Positions 6,365 to 14,012 of a stretch of DNA of 18,255 nt are shown here, in pieces. This stretch comes from Clostridia bacterium (GTDB taxonomy: Bacteria > Bacillota_A > Clostridia > Oscillospirales > CAG-272). The translations under genes and the position numbers were made by a program. Position 1 is the stretch's first letter; each line of letters starts with the position of its first letter. Under the pieces are notes generated by a model. It had not been told where the DNA came from. It searched no databases and worked only from the letters and a program-made list of their open reading frames with translations. The stretch spans positions 1-18,255 of the forward strand of contig JAFVXC010000006.1 of NCBI GenBank assembly GCA_017501345.1. Reading direction: 5' to 3'.

Positions 6365-7693
6365 TTACACCTCGTCGCCCTTCATCCGAATGATGAGCCT
6401 GATCGGCGTGCCCCTGAAGCCGAAGGTATCGCGGAGACAGTTCTCAATATAGCGCCGATAGGAGAAATGGAAGAGCTCGACGCTGTTGCAGAAGATCACG
6501 AAGGTCGGCGGTGCGACCGAGATCTGCGTCATATAGTAGATCTTGAGGCGCTTGCCCTTGTCGGTCGGGGGCTGAACGCGCATCGTCGCCTCCCCAAGCA
6601 CGTCGTTCAGCATACCCGTGGTGATGCGCGTCACCGCTTGATTGTAAACGTACTTGATCTCCTCGTAAATGTTCGGAATGCGCTGTCCCGTCTTTGCCGA
6701 AACGTAGAGGATCGGCGCGTAGGACATATATGCGAGGGCGGTGCGGATCTTCTCGTTGAATTCATTCACCGTCGAATTGTCCTTCTCGATCGCATCCCAT
6801 TTGTTCACGACGATGATGCAAGCCTTCCCCGCCTCGTGCGCGATGCCCGCGATCTTCTCGTCCTGTTCGGTGATGCCCGTCGAGGCATCGATCATAATGA
6901 GGCAGACGTCCGCTCTCTCGACCGCCATATGCGCGCGAAGCACCGAATAGCGCTCGATCGCATCCGTGACCTTCGACTGACGGCGGATGCCCGCGGTGTC
7001 GATAAAGGTGAATTTTCCGTGCTCGTTCTCGACCTTCGTGTCGACCGCGTCACGCGTCGTGCCCGCAATATCCGAAACGATCAGACGCTCCGCGCCGACA
7101 AAGCGGTTGACGATCGAGGATTTGCCCGCGTTCGGCTTGCCGATCACGGCGACCTTGATCGAGTCGTCCGCCTCCTCGTCGCCCGTCCCCTCGGGGATCG
7201 CCGCGACGCAGGCGTCGAGCAGATCGCCCGTTCCGCTGCCGTGCACCGACGACAGAACGATCGGATCGTGATCAAAGCCGAGCTCGTAAAATTCGTAATA
7301 TTCGTAGGGCGGCTCACCCACGCGGTCGCACTTATTGACTGCGAGCACGATCGGCTTTCCGCTCTTCTTCAGCATCACCGCGATCTCGCGGTCGTCTGCG
7401 GTGAGACCCGTCCTGACGTCGCACAGAAAGACGATCACGTCGGCGTCCTCGATCGCGACCTCTGCCTGAATGCGCATCTGCCTCAGAATAATATCGTCGG
7501 TCTTCGGCTCGATTCCGCCCGTGTCGATCACGACGAGCTGTCTGCCGTTCCATTCGGTCTCGCCGTAGATTCGGTCACGCGTGACACCGGGGGTGTCCTC
7601 GACGATCGAACGGCGCTCGCCGATCAGCTTGTTAAACAGCGTGCTCTTGCCGACGTTCGGCCGCCCAACGATCGCTATAATTGGTTTTGCCAT
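6365..7693 (-). CDS. der: GTPase Der (EngA), double-G-domain ribosome assembly factor
   Basis: This 442-aa protein has two tandem GTPase domains and a C-terminal KH-like domain, an arrangement unique to Der, which acts in 50S subunit biogenesis. G domain 1 has GRPNVGKST (10-18), DTGG (57-60) and NKCD (120-123). G domain 2 has GKPNAGKSS (185-193), DTAG (232-235) and NKWD (297-300). The KH-like region is about 355-442. Length and motifs are complete. The start has an AGAGGAAGAAG purine-rich site upstream. The gene follows the DUF512 gene on the same strand, a pairing commonly seen in Clostridia. A hairpin repeat lies in the 241-bp gap between them, and I see no strong promoter of its own. Confidence 0.97.
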   Translation of the reverse strand: MAKPIIAIVGRPNVGKSTLFNKLIGERRSIVEDTPGVTRDRIYGETEWNGRQLVVIDTGGIEPKTDDIILRQMRIQAEVAIEDADVIVFLCDVRTGLTADDREIAVMLKKSGKPIVLAVNKCDRVGEPPYEYYEFYELGFDHDPIVLSSVHGSGTGDLLDACVAAIPEGTGDEEADDSIKVAVIGKPNAGKSSIVNRFVGAERLIVSDIAGTTRDAVDTKVENEHGKFTFIDTAGIRRQSKVTDAIERYSVLRAHMAVERADVCLIMIDASTGITEQDEKIAGIAHEAGKACIIVVNKWDAIEKDNSTVNEFNEKIRTALAYMSYAPILYVSAKTGQRIPNIYEEIKYVYNQAVTRITTGMLNDVLGEATMRVQPPTDKGKRLKIYYMTQISVAPPTFVIFCNSVELFHFSYRRYIENCLRDTFGFRGTPIRLIIRMKGDEV

Positions 7694-7776
7694 TTTTCTT
7701 CTTCCTCTCTATCTGTCTGTCACCGAGGCTTGCTCGGTGTCGTGTATCTCTATATGTTCGCAGGATTCTGACTCTG

Positions 7777-7925
7777 CAAGGAGAAACTTTTTGAAAAAAG
7801 GTTTCTCCTTGACCTCTTCAAAAACTTTTCTCGAAAAGTTCTTGGAGATCCTTAAGAACCTTCTTTCAAGAAGGTTCTTAAGCGGAGTCCGAGGCAGAGC
7901 CTCGGGGAAAAGAGCCCTGCAAAAA
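7777..7925 (-). repeat. Composite hairpin repeat, partial copy (family CR)
   Basis: This is a copy of the repeat family also found at 9455-9655, 10353-10546 and 17993-18211, here in minus orientation. It has the GC-rich module CCGAGGC-AGA-GCCTCGG (7889-7905) and a perfect palindromic hairpin CTTAAGAACCTTCTT/AAGAAGGTTCTTAAG (7851-7882). A second A/T-centred hairpin (7777-7811) begins CAAGGAGAAAC and ends CTCCTTG. The 59-nt block and the GTCAAAAA inverted repeat present in the other copies are missing. It lies between the DUF512 gene and der. Confidence 0.75.
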
Positions 7926-7934
7926 GTCGCACGT

Positions 7935-9248
7935 CTACTCCGCCCCAAGCACCGTCCGAACGAAGCCCTCGCCGTCGTTCGGCGCGGTTCTGACGGGAAC
8001 GCCGAGCAGGTCTGACAATTCCCCGGGCGTCATACCGCAAAGGAAGAGATCGCCGTCCGCGCGGAGGGTGTTTTCGGGGATCAGAAGCACGTCACCGAGC
8101 TCCTTCCCCCGTAGCTGCTCCGAAATATCCTTGCCCGTCAGAAGCCCCGCGACCGTGATCGTCTCACCGAAGAAGCGGTTCACGATCTCGTGGACCGTGA
8201 CCGTGAGCCCGGGAACCGAGCGCACAAGCGCGTCACACATTTTCTTGATATGTCCGTACGCCGCAACGCCCGTCGCAACCGATACGCGGCGCGGAAGGGG
8301 CGCGTCCTTCAGCGTCTCCTTGAGATCCTCGAGCCCGAAGCCGAATTCGGTTTCAAAGCTCGTGAGCATCCCGACGCCGTTCTCGATCTGCGGATAGCCC
8401 TCGTAGAACTCCTCCGTGGGAAGCGGAAGCCCGCCGCGGAGATAAAATTCGTCCGACGGAAAGAAGATGCGGCTGCCCGTTTCCCTGAGGCATCTGTCGC
8501 CGAACGCCGTGACCGCTCCGACCACCGCACGGCACTCCTCGGGGGTAAAGAGCCCGATCTCGGGAAGCCCCTCGCGGAATCGCGTCATCCCGAACGGCAC
8601 GACCGAAACGCTCGTCACCGCGGGAGAAAGCCGATACAGATCCTCCATCGACCGCGTGAGCTCGTCGCCGTCGTTGTATCCCTTACACAGCACGATCTGC
8701 CCACAGATCGAGATCCCCGCATCCGCGAGGCGCTTGAGATAGGGCAGCACCTCCCCCGCGCGGCGGTTCTTCATCATCCTGACGCGCAGCTCGGGATTCG
8801 TCGTGTGCACCGACACGTTCACGGGCGAAATGTGCATTTTTATGATGCGGTCGATGTCCGCATCCTTCATATTCGTCAGCGTGACGTAGTTGCCGTGCAG
8901 GAAGGAAAGGCGCGAATCGTCGTCCTTGAAGTAGAGCGACTCGCGAAGCCCTGCGGGAAGCTGATCGATGAAGCAGAAGATGCACTTATTGTGGCAGGTC
9001 TGCTTCTTGTCCATAAGAGGGGTCTCGAATTCAAGCCCGACGTCGTCGTATTCGCCCTTTCGGATCTCGACCGTAATTTCGGCATCCCCACGCGTGAGCG
9101 CAAGCCGAACGATCCGCTCCGCGAGATAAAAGCGGTAGTCAAGCACGTCGGTGATCTCGTTGCCGTTGATCGAAACGAGCACGTCCCCCGCGAGGATCCC
9201 CGCCCGCTCGGCACGAGAGCCGTGTAAAACCTCGGTAACCGTAACCAT
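7935..9248 (-). CDS. DUF512 family protein: PDZ domain plus radical-SAM-like core
   Basis: This 437-aa protein begins with a PDZ-like domain (about 1-70, SRAERAGILAGDVLVSINGNEITD). CHNKCIFC follows at 85-92, a CX3CX2C iron-sulfur motif like that of radical SAM enzymes, then the DUF512 region to the C terminus. This architecture is widespread and conserved in Clostridia next to der; the reaction catalysed is not known to me. I chose the ATG at 9248 because it has AAAGGAG at good spacing. An upstream in-frame ATG at 9296 would lie inside the promoter, upstream of the transcription start. The gene is transcribed from its own promoter at 9287-9315 toward der. Confidence 0.92.
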   Translation of the reverse strand: MVTVTEVLHGSRAERAGILAGDVLVSINGNEITDVLDYRFYLAERIVRLALTRGDAEITVEIRKGEYDDVGLEFETPLMDKKQTCHNKCIFCFIDQLPAGLRESLYFKDDDSRLSFLHGNYVTLTNMKDADIDRIIKMHISPVNVSVHTTNPELRVRMMKNRRAGEVLPYLKRLADAGISICGQIVLCKGYNDGDELTRSMEDLYRLSPAVTSVSVVPFGMTRFREGLPEIGLFTPEECRAVVGAVTAFGDRCLRETGSRIFFPSDEFYLRGGLPLPTEEFYEGYPQIENGVGMLTSFETEFGFGLEDLKETLKDAPLPRRVSVATGVAAYGHIKKMCDALVRSVPGLTVTVHEIVNRFFGETITVAGLLTGKDISEQLRGKELGDVLLIPENTLRADGDLFLCGMTPGELSDLLGVPVRTAPNDGEGFVRTVLGAE

Positions 9249-9286
9249 TTCCGTCTCCTTTCCGCACTTCTCCATTTTATTCTTAT

Positions 9287-9315
9287 AGTATACCACAAAA
9301 GTCCCGCGTTGTCAA
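9287..9315 (-). promoter_or_regulatory. Housekeeping promoter of the DUF512 gene
   Basis: On the minus strand, TTGACA (9315-9310) and TATACT (9292-9287) are 17 bp apart, and TGG directly before the -10 makes it an extended -10 promoter. The expected start is near 9280, about 32 nt upstream of the ATG at 9248. It probably also feeds der, and perhaps obg and ppa. Confidence 0.88.
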
Positions 9316-9340
9316 ATCTTTTTTTGGGGGGCTTTTCGCA

Positions 9341-9454
9341 GGGCTCTTTTTCCGAGGCTCTGCGAAGGGAGGGCTCTTTTTCCGAGGCTCTGCGAAGGGA
9401 GGGCTCTTTTTCCGAGGCTCTGCGAAGGCAGGGTTCTTTTTCCGAGGCTCTACC
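9341..9454. repeat. 30-bp tandem repeat array, about 3.8 copies
   Basis: Units start at 9341, 9371, 9401 and 9431. Each contains GGGCTCTTTTTCCGAGGCTC followed by TGCGAAGGGA or a variant. The first three units are nearly identical and the last is partial. The array runs into the composite repeat at 9455. The unit resembles an expanded version of the GC-rich first module of that repeat. It lies just upstream of the DUF512 promoter. There is no spacer variation, so it is not a CRISPR array. Confidence 0.9.
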
Positions 9455-9655
9455 TCGGACTCCGGCAAGGGGATTTTTGAAAAAATCCCCCTGCACCCCA
9501 AAAACTTTTCGGGAAGGGGGAAAGAAGCATCCGCTTTCCTAGTCAAAAGACCGAACTACTCTACATAGTCCGTGCGGGTCAAAAACGGGACCCCGAGAAT
9601 CGGGAACCCCTCGGGCGAGCCTCGGGAACCACCGATTCCCACCCCTTTTTTTGAC
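9455..9655 (+). repeat. Composite hairpin repeat, left copy (family CR)
   Basis: Modules in order on the plus strand are the end of the GC-rich module, a hairpin GGGGATTTTT-GA-AAAAATCCCC (9469-9490) and a linker with AAAACTTTTCGGGAAGG. A 59-nt conserved block (9527-9585) and a 78-bp inverted-repeat unit (9578-9655) follow. The unit is bounded by GTCAAAAA and TTTTTGAC, with inner GAATCGG/CCGATTC pairing. The orientation is the same as the right copy near 18211. Confidence 0.8.
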
Positions 9656-9677
9656 GGAAGGCCTCCGCATCCCTATG

Positions 9678-9707
9678 AAAAAAGGGCGGTCTCCGAAGAG
9701 ACCGCCC
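9678..9707 (-). terminator. Intrinsic terminator of the beta-helix gene
   Basis: On the minus strand, GGGCGGTCTC pairs perfectly with GAGACCGCCC (9707-9698 with 9693-9684) around a TTCG loop, followed by six T. It lies 28 bp after the stop codon of the beta-helix reading frame, which shows that this frame is the genuine 3' end of a gene. Confidence 0.92.
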
Positions 9708-9735
9708 GAGGGGTTTGGATGAATTTCAGAACAAA

Positions 9736-10305
9736 TTACTTGATTGTAACCTTTGCCATATCCAGCTGCGGGAACAGGGTGCTGACGTTTTCAGCAGTTA
9801 CTTCTTCGCCGTTAACGGTACAACCGTCAAGGGTAATGCTGCTCCACACCTGGAAATCGGTGCCTGCTGCAAAGTCACAGCCTGCAAATGCGTAAGCTCT
9901 CTTACCGCCAAGATGAACCTTGCCACCCTCGAACTTACAACCGTTGATGGTAATTAAACCGCCCTCGGAAGCACTATCAGTCTGGAAGTGAAGCGCATAT
10001 CCCTCAGAGTTAGAACCGAAGGTGCATTCCGTGAACACAACGTTCTTACCATAGCCCTGTCTGAAGCCTGCGGCAAAGTTTACGTTCGTGAAGGTAGCGT
10101 TGCCACCATCTGCCATCGTGTAAACGGTGTTGGTAATCGTTACGTTCTCCAGATGAATTGCCTGCCAGATTGCTCCGATTGCCTTGCCGCTGGCGTACTT
10201 GGTGGTGTTAGCAACCTTAACGTTGTTGCCGATACCAACAAGCGTAAGACCATCCTTCTGAACACCGTTCAGGTCATATTCGCCATCAGCGAGCCGAACC
10301 CACAT
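9736..10305 (-). CDS. Beta-helix repeat protein, probably a 5'-truncated remnant
   Basis: The frame encodes 189 residues with repeating strand-turn units (LENVTITNT, ATFTNVNFA, VVFTECTFG, ITINGCKFE, ITLDGCTVN), typical of right-handed parallel beta-helix proteins such as surface adhesins, polysaccharide-active enzymes or phage tailspikes. No enzyme motif is visible. The annotated ATG has no ribosome binding site and no signal peptide. The frame stays open upstream only to a TGA at 10356-10354, inside a repeat element. The downstream terminator is excellent. I therefore read it as the C-terminal part of a longer gene whose 5' portion was lost at the repeat. Base composition is less GC-rich than the phage cassette, so membership in the phage is doubtful. 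Confidence 0.6.
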   Translation of the reverse strand: MWVRLADGEYDLNGVQKDGLTLVGIGNNVKVANTTKYASGKAIGAIWQAIHLENVTITNTVYTMADGGNATFTNVNFAAGFRQGYGKNVVFTECTFGSNSEGYALHFQTDSASEGGLITINGCKFEGGKVHLGGKRAYAFAGCDFAAGTDFQVWSSITLDGCTVNGEEVTAENVSTLFPQLDMAKVTIK

Positions 10306-10352
10306 ATAGAAGCCGCTTCGCGTCCGCGAGGGGAGAGGCTGATGCCCCTCAC

Positions 10353-10546
10353 GTCAAAAATAGGGTGGCGAAAGACGCGCCTTGAGGCTCGTCCGAGAGG
10401 TCGGCTTTCGTCAGGACCCATTTTTGACCCGCACGCGATGCGTAGAATTGTTCGACCTTCTGACCAACGATGCGGATGCTCTTACTCCTGCCTCAAAGGT
10501 TTTTGAAGGGGTCAAGGGGAAACTTTTTTCAAAAAGTTTCCCCTTG
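10353..10546 (-). repeat. Composite hairpin repeat, inverted copy at the phage junction (family CR)
   Basis: Read on the minus strand, it has a perfect 16-bp hairpin CAAGGGGAAACTTTTT/AAAAAGTTTCCCCTTG (10546-10513) with loop GA, then a linker, then the 59-nt conserved block (10479-10421). It ends with a 76-bp inverted-repeat unit (10428-10353) bounded by GTCAAAAA and TTTTTGAC. The inner pairing is CGAAAG/CTTTCG, where the other copies have GAATCG/CGATTC. It directly follows the last phage gene and directly precedes the truncated beta-helix frame. Confidence 0.8.
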
Positions 10547-10561
10547 TCGTCCCCTATTTTA

Positions 10562-10951
10562 TTACATTCCGTACCGATCAGCGATAGAATACGACTTCAT
10601 CGGGATCGACTGCGAGATCGCGGCGATCTTATCGCAGTAGCGCGCGAAGAGCAGATCCGAGAGATCGGGATCCTCGTCAAGGATCAGCATCGAGGCGAGG
10701 TAATTCCCCGCCGCGGGCGCAAAGCGGTCGGACAGCGGGAACGCCTCCTCGAGGGAGAGATAGATCGGGATATCCGTTTCCTCACCATCCATTCCCATCC
10801 GCTCGCGAAGGCACCTGTCGATCGGCTCTGCCTCCGAGGCAAACGCCGCGATCAGATACCCCGCGCGCTCCTCGTAGTCTCCGTTTTCGGTTCGGTCGCC
10901 GTTCTCACTGAGAAGCGCGAGCGCGAGATCGTAAACGTCACGGTTCTTCAT
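10562..10951 (-). CDS. Head-tail adaptor, P22 gp4-like
   Basis: This 129-aa, mostly helical acidic protein follows the coat gene by 15 bp, the position of the P22 gp4-type adaptor that docks under the portal and closes the DNA-filled head. The C-terminal SIPMKSYSIADRYGM segment resembles the conserved tail of small adaptor proteins in Firmicutes podo- and siphophages. The start has GGTGA six bases upstream. It is the last phage gene visible; the stop codon lies within 20 bp of a composite repeat, so genes that would normally follow (tail needle, ejection proteins) are absent. The function is assigned mainly from gene order and size. Confidence 0.65.
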   Translation of the reverse strand: MKNRDVYDLALALLSENGDRTENGDYEERAGYLIAAFASEAEPIDRCLRERMGMDGEETDIPIYLSLEEAFPLSDRFAPAAGNYLASMLILDEDPDLSDLLFARYCDKIAAISQSIPMKSYSIADRYGM

Positions 10952-10966
10952 TTCGCGTCACCGTGG

Positions 10967-11782
10967 TCACGCGACCGTGAGGTCGAGCAGTACCATCTCC
11001 TCGGGGTAAACGACCTTCGCGCCGTAGAGATGCAGACCCTTGACGGCATCGGCAAATCTCTGCTCGGGACGGTACGCCTCGATCTCGGAGAGCTGCTCGG
11101 CGAATGCGATCGAGCGGGTCGTGCGGACGAGGCACTTGTGCGCGTCGCCGTCCTTCACGACGTTGTTCGATACGTAGATCTTACAGCCGCAGATCGCGCC
11201 GATGCAGCCCGCCTCGAGGACGTCCTTTGTCTCGGCGACGAGATTGACCTTCGCCTTGAGGATCAGCGCCGCGACGGCGGGAGAAACCTCGATCACGACG
11301 TTGTCGGACTTCGACACGTTGTTCTCGTAGAGCTTCTCGACGGCGTCGATCACGGTCGCGATGACCGTATCCTCGTTCACGTCGCCCGAAACGACGTTGC
11401 CCGCCTCCTCGTAAAGACCGAAGACGTACTTGTCGGCGGTGTTCGCGAGGGCGGATGCCGCGAGGTGCATCGCCTCCTGCATCAGACGCGGCATCGACTG
11501 TGCGCGGTCGACGTCGTCGATCTGGAAGTTAAAATACTTCGCCTGATCGATGTCGAGCGTGCGGACGCTGTCGGACAGCGTCTCGGGCGTGCCCATATCG
11601 GTGTTCTTCGTGTAGTCGGAGACCGTCACGTTGCCGACGCCGACGATCTTGACGCTGTCGCCCATCGCCTTGATGTCGCCCTCAAATTCGCGGTTACAGT
11701 GACGGACCGCAACGTACTCCTTGTCGAGCGCTCTGTACAGATTCTCGCTCCATACGGTAGGGATAAAATTGGTAATTGCCAT
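10967..11782 (-). CDS. Major capsid protein, P22 coat-like family
   Basis: This 271-aa protein is expected to form the icosahedral shell with the HK97 fold. The N-terminal NFIPTVWSENLYRALDKEYV, the GDSVKIVGVGNVTVSDYTKN region and the LDIDQAKYFNFQIDDVD motif (about 76-92) are characteristic of P22 coat-like capsid proteins widespread in Firmicutes prophages. There is no N-terminal delta domain or protease gene, consistent with a separate scaffold protein just upstream. The start has AAAGGAAA at good spacing. Its position between scaffold and gp4-like adaptor matches the P22 order. Confidence 0.9.
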   Translation of the reverse strand: MAITNFIPTVWSENLYRALDKEYVAVRHCNREFEGDIKAMGDSVKIVGVGNVTVSDYTKNTDMGTPETLSDSVRTLDIDQAKYFNFQIDDVDRAQSMPRLMQEAMHLAASALANTADKYVFGLYEEAGNVVSGDVNEDTVIATVIDAVEKLYENNVSKSDNVVIEVSPAVAALILKAKVNLVAETKDVLEAGCIGAICGCKIYVSNNVVKDGDAHKCLVRTTRSIAFAEQLSEIEAYRPEQRFADAVKGLHLYGAKVVYPEEMVLLDLTVA

Positions 11783-11827
11783 ATTCTTGTTTCCTTTCTG
11801 TTTTCGTATTGATCGTTTTCGGAAGCC

Positions 11828-12448
11828 TTACTTCCATCTTTTCATTGAGCGAAGGATCGCGTCGTAATCGGCGCGGACCTCCGCAGGCGTCATACGGCGC
11901 ACCTCGTCGGGGGTGTAGAAGCTCTCCTCTCCGTCGGAAACGCGCCCCGCAGACCGCGCTCTGTTCGCCTCGTTCGCGCGTTCGACGCGCTCCATACGGC
12001 GTCTTTCGCGTCTCTCGTAAAGCGCGTACGCCGCGGCAAGAGGCAAAGCCGATTCCCGCACGCTTACGGGAATGTCTGCAAACGGTACGTCCGGGAAGAG
12101 CTCAAAGAACTCACCAAGCTCGTCGCGCGCTTCCCGTCTCGCAGCCTCCACGGGATCCGTTACCGTCTCCTCGGAGGCGAAGAACGTCTCCTTCTCCGTC
12201 TCCTCCCGAAGAGAAGCTCCAGAAGCAGCTCCAGAAGCCCCCCGAGCCATCGGATCGTCCTCCACGCCTCGGGCGTTATCTCCCCCGCACATTCCTGTGC
12301 ACAATCCTGTGTACAAGCCTGTTCCGCAGGGATCGCCTCCGCTGCCTTCATTTCCTTCTCCGTGTTCTTCATAAAATTCCTTCTCCTTCTCTTCCTCATT
12401 CCTCTCGGGCACGCCTCGGGCGGAGAGCCCGACCTCATTCTCGTCCAT
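11828..12448 (-). CDS. Phage scaffold-like protein; N-terminal third uncertain
   Basis: This is a 206-aa charged protein. Residues about 85-206 look like a real scaffold: a helical acidic region, a basic ERRERRRMERVERANEANR helix and the ending YTPDEVRRMTPAEVRADYDA, a pattern common at the C terminus of phage scaffolds or capsid chaperones. Residues about 26-80 are low-complexity (GLYTGLCTGMCGGD, ASGAASGAS). There, codon third positions fit the genome's GC-rich habit poorly, while another frame fits well. Two starts are plausible: 12448, overlapping the portal stop by 14 bp with GGAGGGG upstream, and ATG at 12250 with GGAGG eight bases upstream (140 aa). The longer form is listed. It lies between portal and coat genes, as in P22. 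Confidence 0.75.
   Translation of the reverse strand: MDENEVGLSARGVPERNEEEKEKEFYEEHGEGNEGSGGDPCGTGLYTGLCTGMCGGDNARGVEDDPMARGASGAASGASLREETEKETFFASEETVTDPVEAARREARDELGEFFELFPDVPFADIPVSVRESALPLAAAYALYERRERRRMERVERANEANRARSAGRVSDGEESFYTPDEVRRMTPAEVRADYDAILRSMKRWK
12160..12372 (-). CDS. Small overlapping ORF inside the scaffold gene
   Basis: This 70-aa frame starts with MKNTEKEMKAAEAIPAEQAC after a purine-rich AGAAGGAGAAGGA ribosome binding site. It continues with three Cys spaced four residues apart (20, 24, 28) and a hydrophobic helix WLGGLLELLLELLFG, and ends in an Arg-rich tail. From about 12372 to 12205 its codons have the GC-rich third positions typical of this genome, whereas the scaffold frame there does not; downstream of about 12200 the preference switches back. 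It may be a real overlapping gene, or a segment of the ancestral scaffold read out of frame because of two compensating frameshifts. I do not recognise a family. Confidence 0.4.
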   Translation of the reverse strand: MKNTEKEMKAAEAIPAEQACTQDCAQECAGEITPEAWRTIRWLGGLLELLLELLFGRRRRRRRSSPPRRR

Positions 12449-14006
12449 CCGCGTCCCCTCCGTCCTGTCTCTCCCGCTCTCTGAGAAGCGCGATCAGGGC
12501 GTCCTTCTCCGCGATCGCACCGTCGGGAATGCGGCGGAGATATTCCTCGGGCGTGATGTAGCCGCCGTCGAGAAGCTTATCGAGCAGGGTCTGTGCAGCA
12601 GCAGCCGTGAAGCGGCTCTGCTCCTGTGCACGCACACGCGCCGACAGAACGGCGTCGCGCAGCACCGAAATCTCCTCGGCGCTTCGTACGGTCTCCCCTG
12701 CCGCTGTCGGCAGGAGACGCTCTGCGGGATAGTACGCAAGCATCATATCCGCCCAGATGTCCCCGAGATCCTCGAGGCACTGCAAAAAGGCAGTCCGCAC
12801 CTGACGGAGCGGGATCTGTGCGCTCTCCTGCAGCGCAAGGATCGCACTCGTGTTCGACGCATCGGCGTCTCCGAGTGCCACCTCGGTCGCACCGCACAGC
12901 TCCTTCGTATCCTCGATCGCGCGGCGGATAAGCTCGACAAAGCCGTCCTGCATCTGTCCGACGCCGACGACGCTGACCGCGTCCGCGATATTTCCGCCGC
13001 CCATCGCGGCGATCGCCTCTCCGACCTCGTTCGACCACTCGGGGATCTTCGACTTATCGTAGATGACCTTCGAGAACGCCGTGTCCTGCATATGCTTCAT
13101 CACCATCGCATAGGCGCGGTTGATGAATTTCTGATTCGGGATCAGCCCCGAGATCGGGGAGGTGCCGTGAAAGCTGTTCTTCGTCGGCGTCCAGTTGAAG
13201 TACGCGACGGGATAGAGCCTCTGCCCCGTGTCCGCACGGGAGATCACGACCTCCCTCGTCGATTTCTCGAAATGCACGGTTCCGTTCTCTCTCCAGAAGT
13301 AAAGCAGATAGGTCGCCTTCTCGTTCTCCTCCCCCGAGAGCTCACAGCGCGAGAGATCGCCCGCGCCGCTCGGGTACTCCCCGTCGGGTCGGATGCGCCG
13401 CGCCTCGCGCTCGGGGACACCGTTTCCTATCGCCTCCTCGTAGAGGCTTCTCACGCTCGCCCTGCCCGAGAGCATCACGTACTCCTGCGACTGCAGGTCG
13501 GGGCGATTCACGTCCGCAACGAAAAGATTCGTGCTGTCGACCGTCTCGGTCACGACGTCACCCGTAAAGGACTGCCCCGTGCGCCTTTCGGGATCCCAGT
13601 AGCAGTAAAGCACACCGTCCCCCGCGATCGCCGCGTCGAGCAGAACGCGGTAGACGAGACGATCCATTCGGTCGTTCTCCCATCTCGCCTCAGCCGCCCC
13701 CGAGAGGACCTCGAGCGCCTCCGAAAGCGAAGCGCGCAAGGCGGGATCCCTGAAGGGCAGGCTCTCGTCGGTGTATCCGATGCGGACATCCGATCGCCCG
13801 ATCGAGCCGACGAGATAATCGACCACACGGCGGATCACGTTGAATACGGGCTTCGGGAGCGCCACCCCCTCACTGCCGTACCACTGATCTCCGCGGTAAA
13901 ATCGCTCGTTTTCGCGAATGCGGGCGTAAAGCCCGATCCGCTCCTTGTATTCCTTGCCCGCCTCGTACTGCCGCCAGGCGTGAGACAGGCGTCTGTTCTC
14001 ATTCAT
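12435..14006 (-). CDS. Portal protein, P22-like
   Basis: This 523-aa portal subunit is expected to form the dodecameric channel through which DNA enters and leaves the head and to dock the terminase. The N terminus RIRENERFYRGDQWYG followed by LPKPVFNVIRRVVDYLVGSI is the typical opening of P22-type and related portals. NWTPTKNSFHGTSPISGLIPNQKFINRAYAMVMKHM is the conserved core (about 270-310), and the C-terminal part is helical. The gene begins 6 bp after the gp10-like gene and overlaps the scaffold start by 14 bp, so translation is likely coupled. Confidence 0.9.
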   Translation of the reverse strand: MNENRRLSHAWRQYEAGKEYKERIGLYARIRENERFYRGDQWYGSEGVALPKPVFNVIRRVVDYLVGSIGRSDVRIGYTDESLPFRDPALRASLSEALEVLSGAAEARWENDRMDRLVYRVLLDAAIAGDGVLYCYWDPERRTGQSFTGDVVTETVDSTNLFVADVNRPDLQSQEYVMLSGRASVRSLYEEAIGNGVPEREARRIRPDGEYPSGAGDLSRCELSGEENEKATYLLYFWRENGTVHFEKSTREVVISRADTGQRLYPVAYFNWTPTKNSFHGTSPISGLIPNQKFINRAYAMVMKHMQDTAFSKVIYDKSKIPEWSNEVGEAIAAMGGGNIADAVSVVGVGQMQDGFVELIRRAIEDTKELCGATEVALGDADASNTSAILALQESAQIPLRQVRTAFLQCLEDLGDIWADMMLAYYPAERLLPTAAGETVRSAEEISVLRDAVLSARVRAQEQSRFTAAAAQTLLDKLLDGGYITPEEYLRRIPDGAIAEKDALIALLRERERQDGGDADGRE

Positions 14007-14012
14007 TGAGCC

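Noticed and set aside
6284..7771. Long plus-strand open frame (495 codons) opposite der
   Set aside because: It is the antisense shadow of der. The minus-strand frame has complete GTPase motifs, and the plus frame has biased Arg/Asp/Val composition with no recognisable domain or ribosome binding site.
7694..7776. Promoter for der upstream of its start
   Set aside because: TTGCAG and TATAGA can be found, but with a 19-bp spacer inside a repeat; the match is too weak to claim.
9341..9454. Possible CRISPR array
   Set aside because: The units are contiguous 30-bp tandem repeats with no variable spacers, and no cas genes are present.
9283..9546. Minus-strand open frame with a repeated EPRKKSPPFA peptide
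   Set aside because: The peptide repeat is only the translation of the 30-bp tandem array. There is no ribosome binding site, and the frame runs through the DUF512 promoter.
10513..10546. Terminator for the phage late operon
   Set aside because: The hairpin is perfect and lies right after the last phage gene, but it has no T-run on the downstream side and matches hairpins in the other composite repeats, so it is treated as part of the repeat.
10382..11812. Long plus-strand open frame (476 codons) opposite coat and gp4-like genes
   Set aside because: It is an antisense shadow caused by GC-rich codon use; it crosses two genes and a repeat element and shows no domain.
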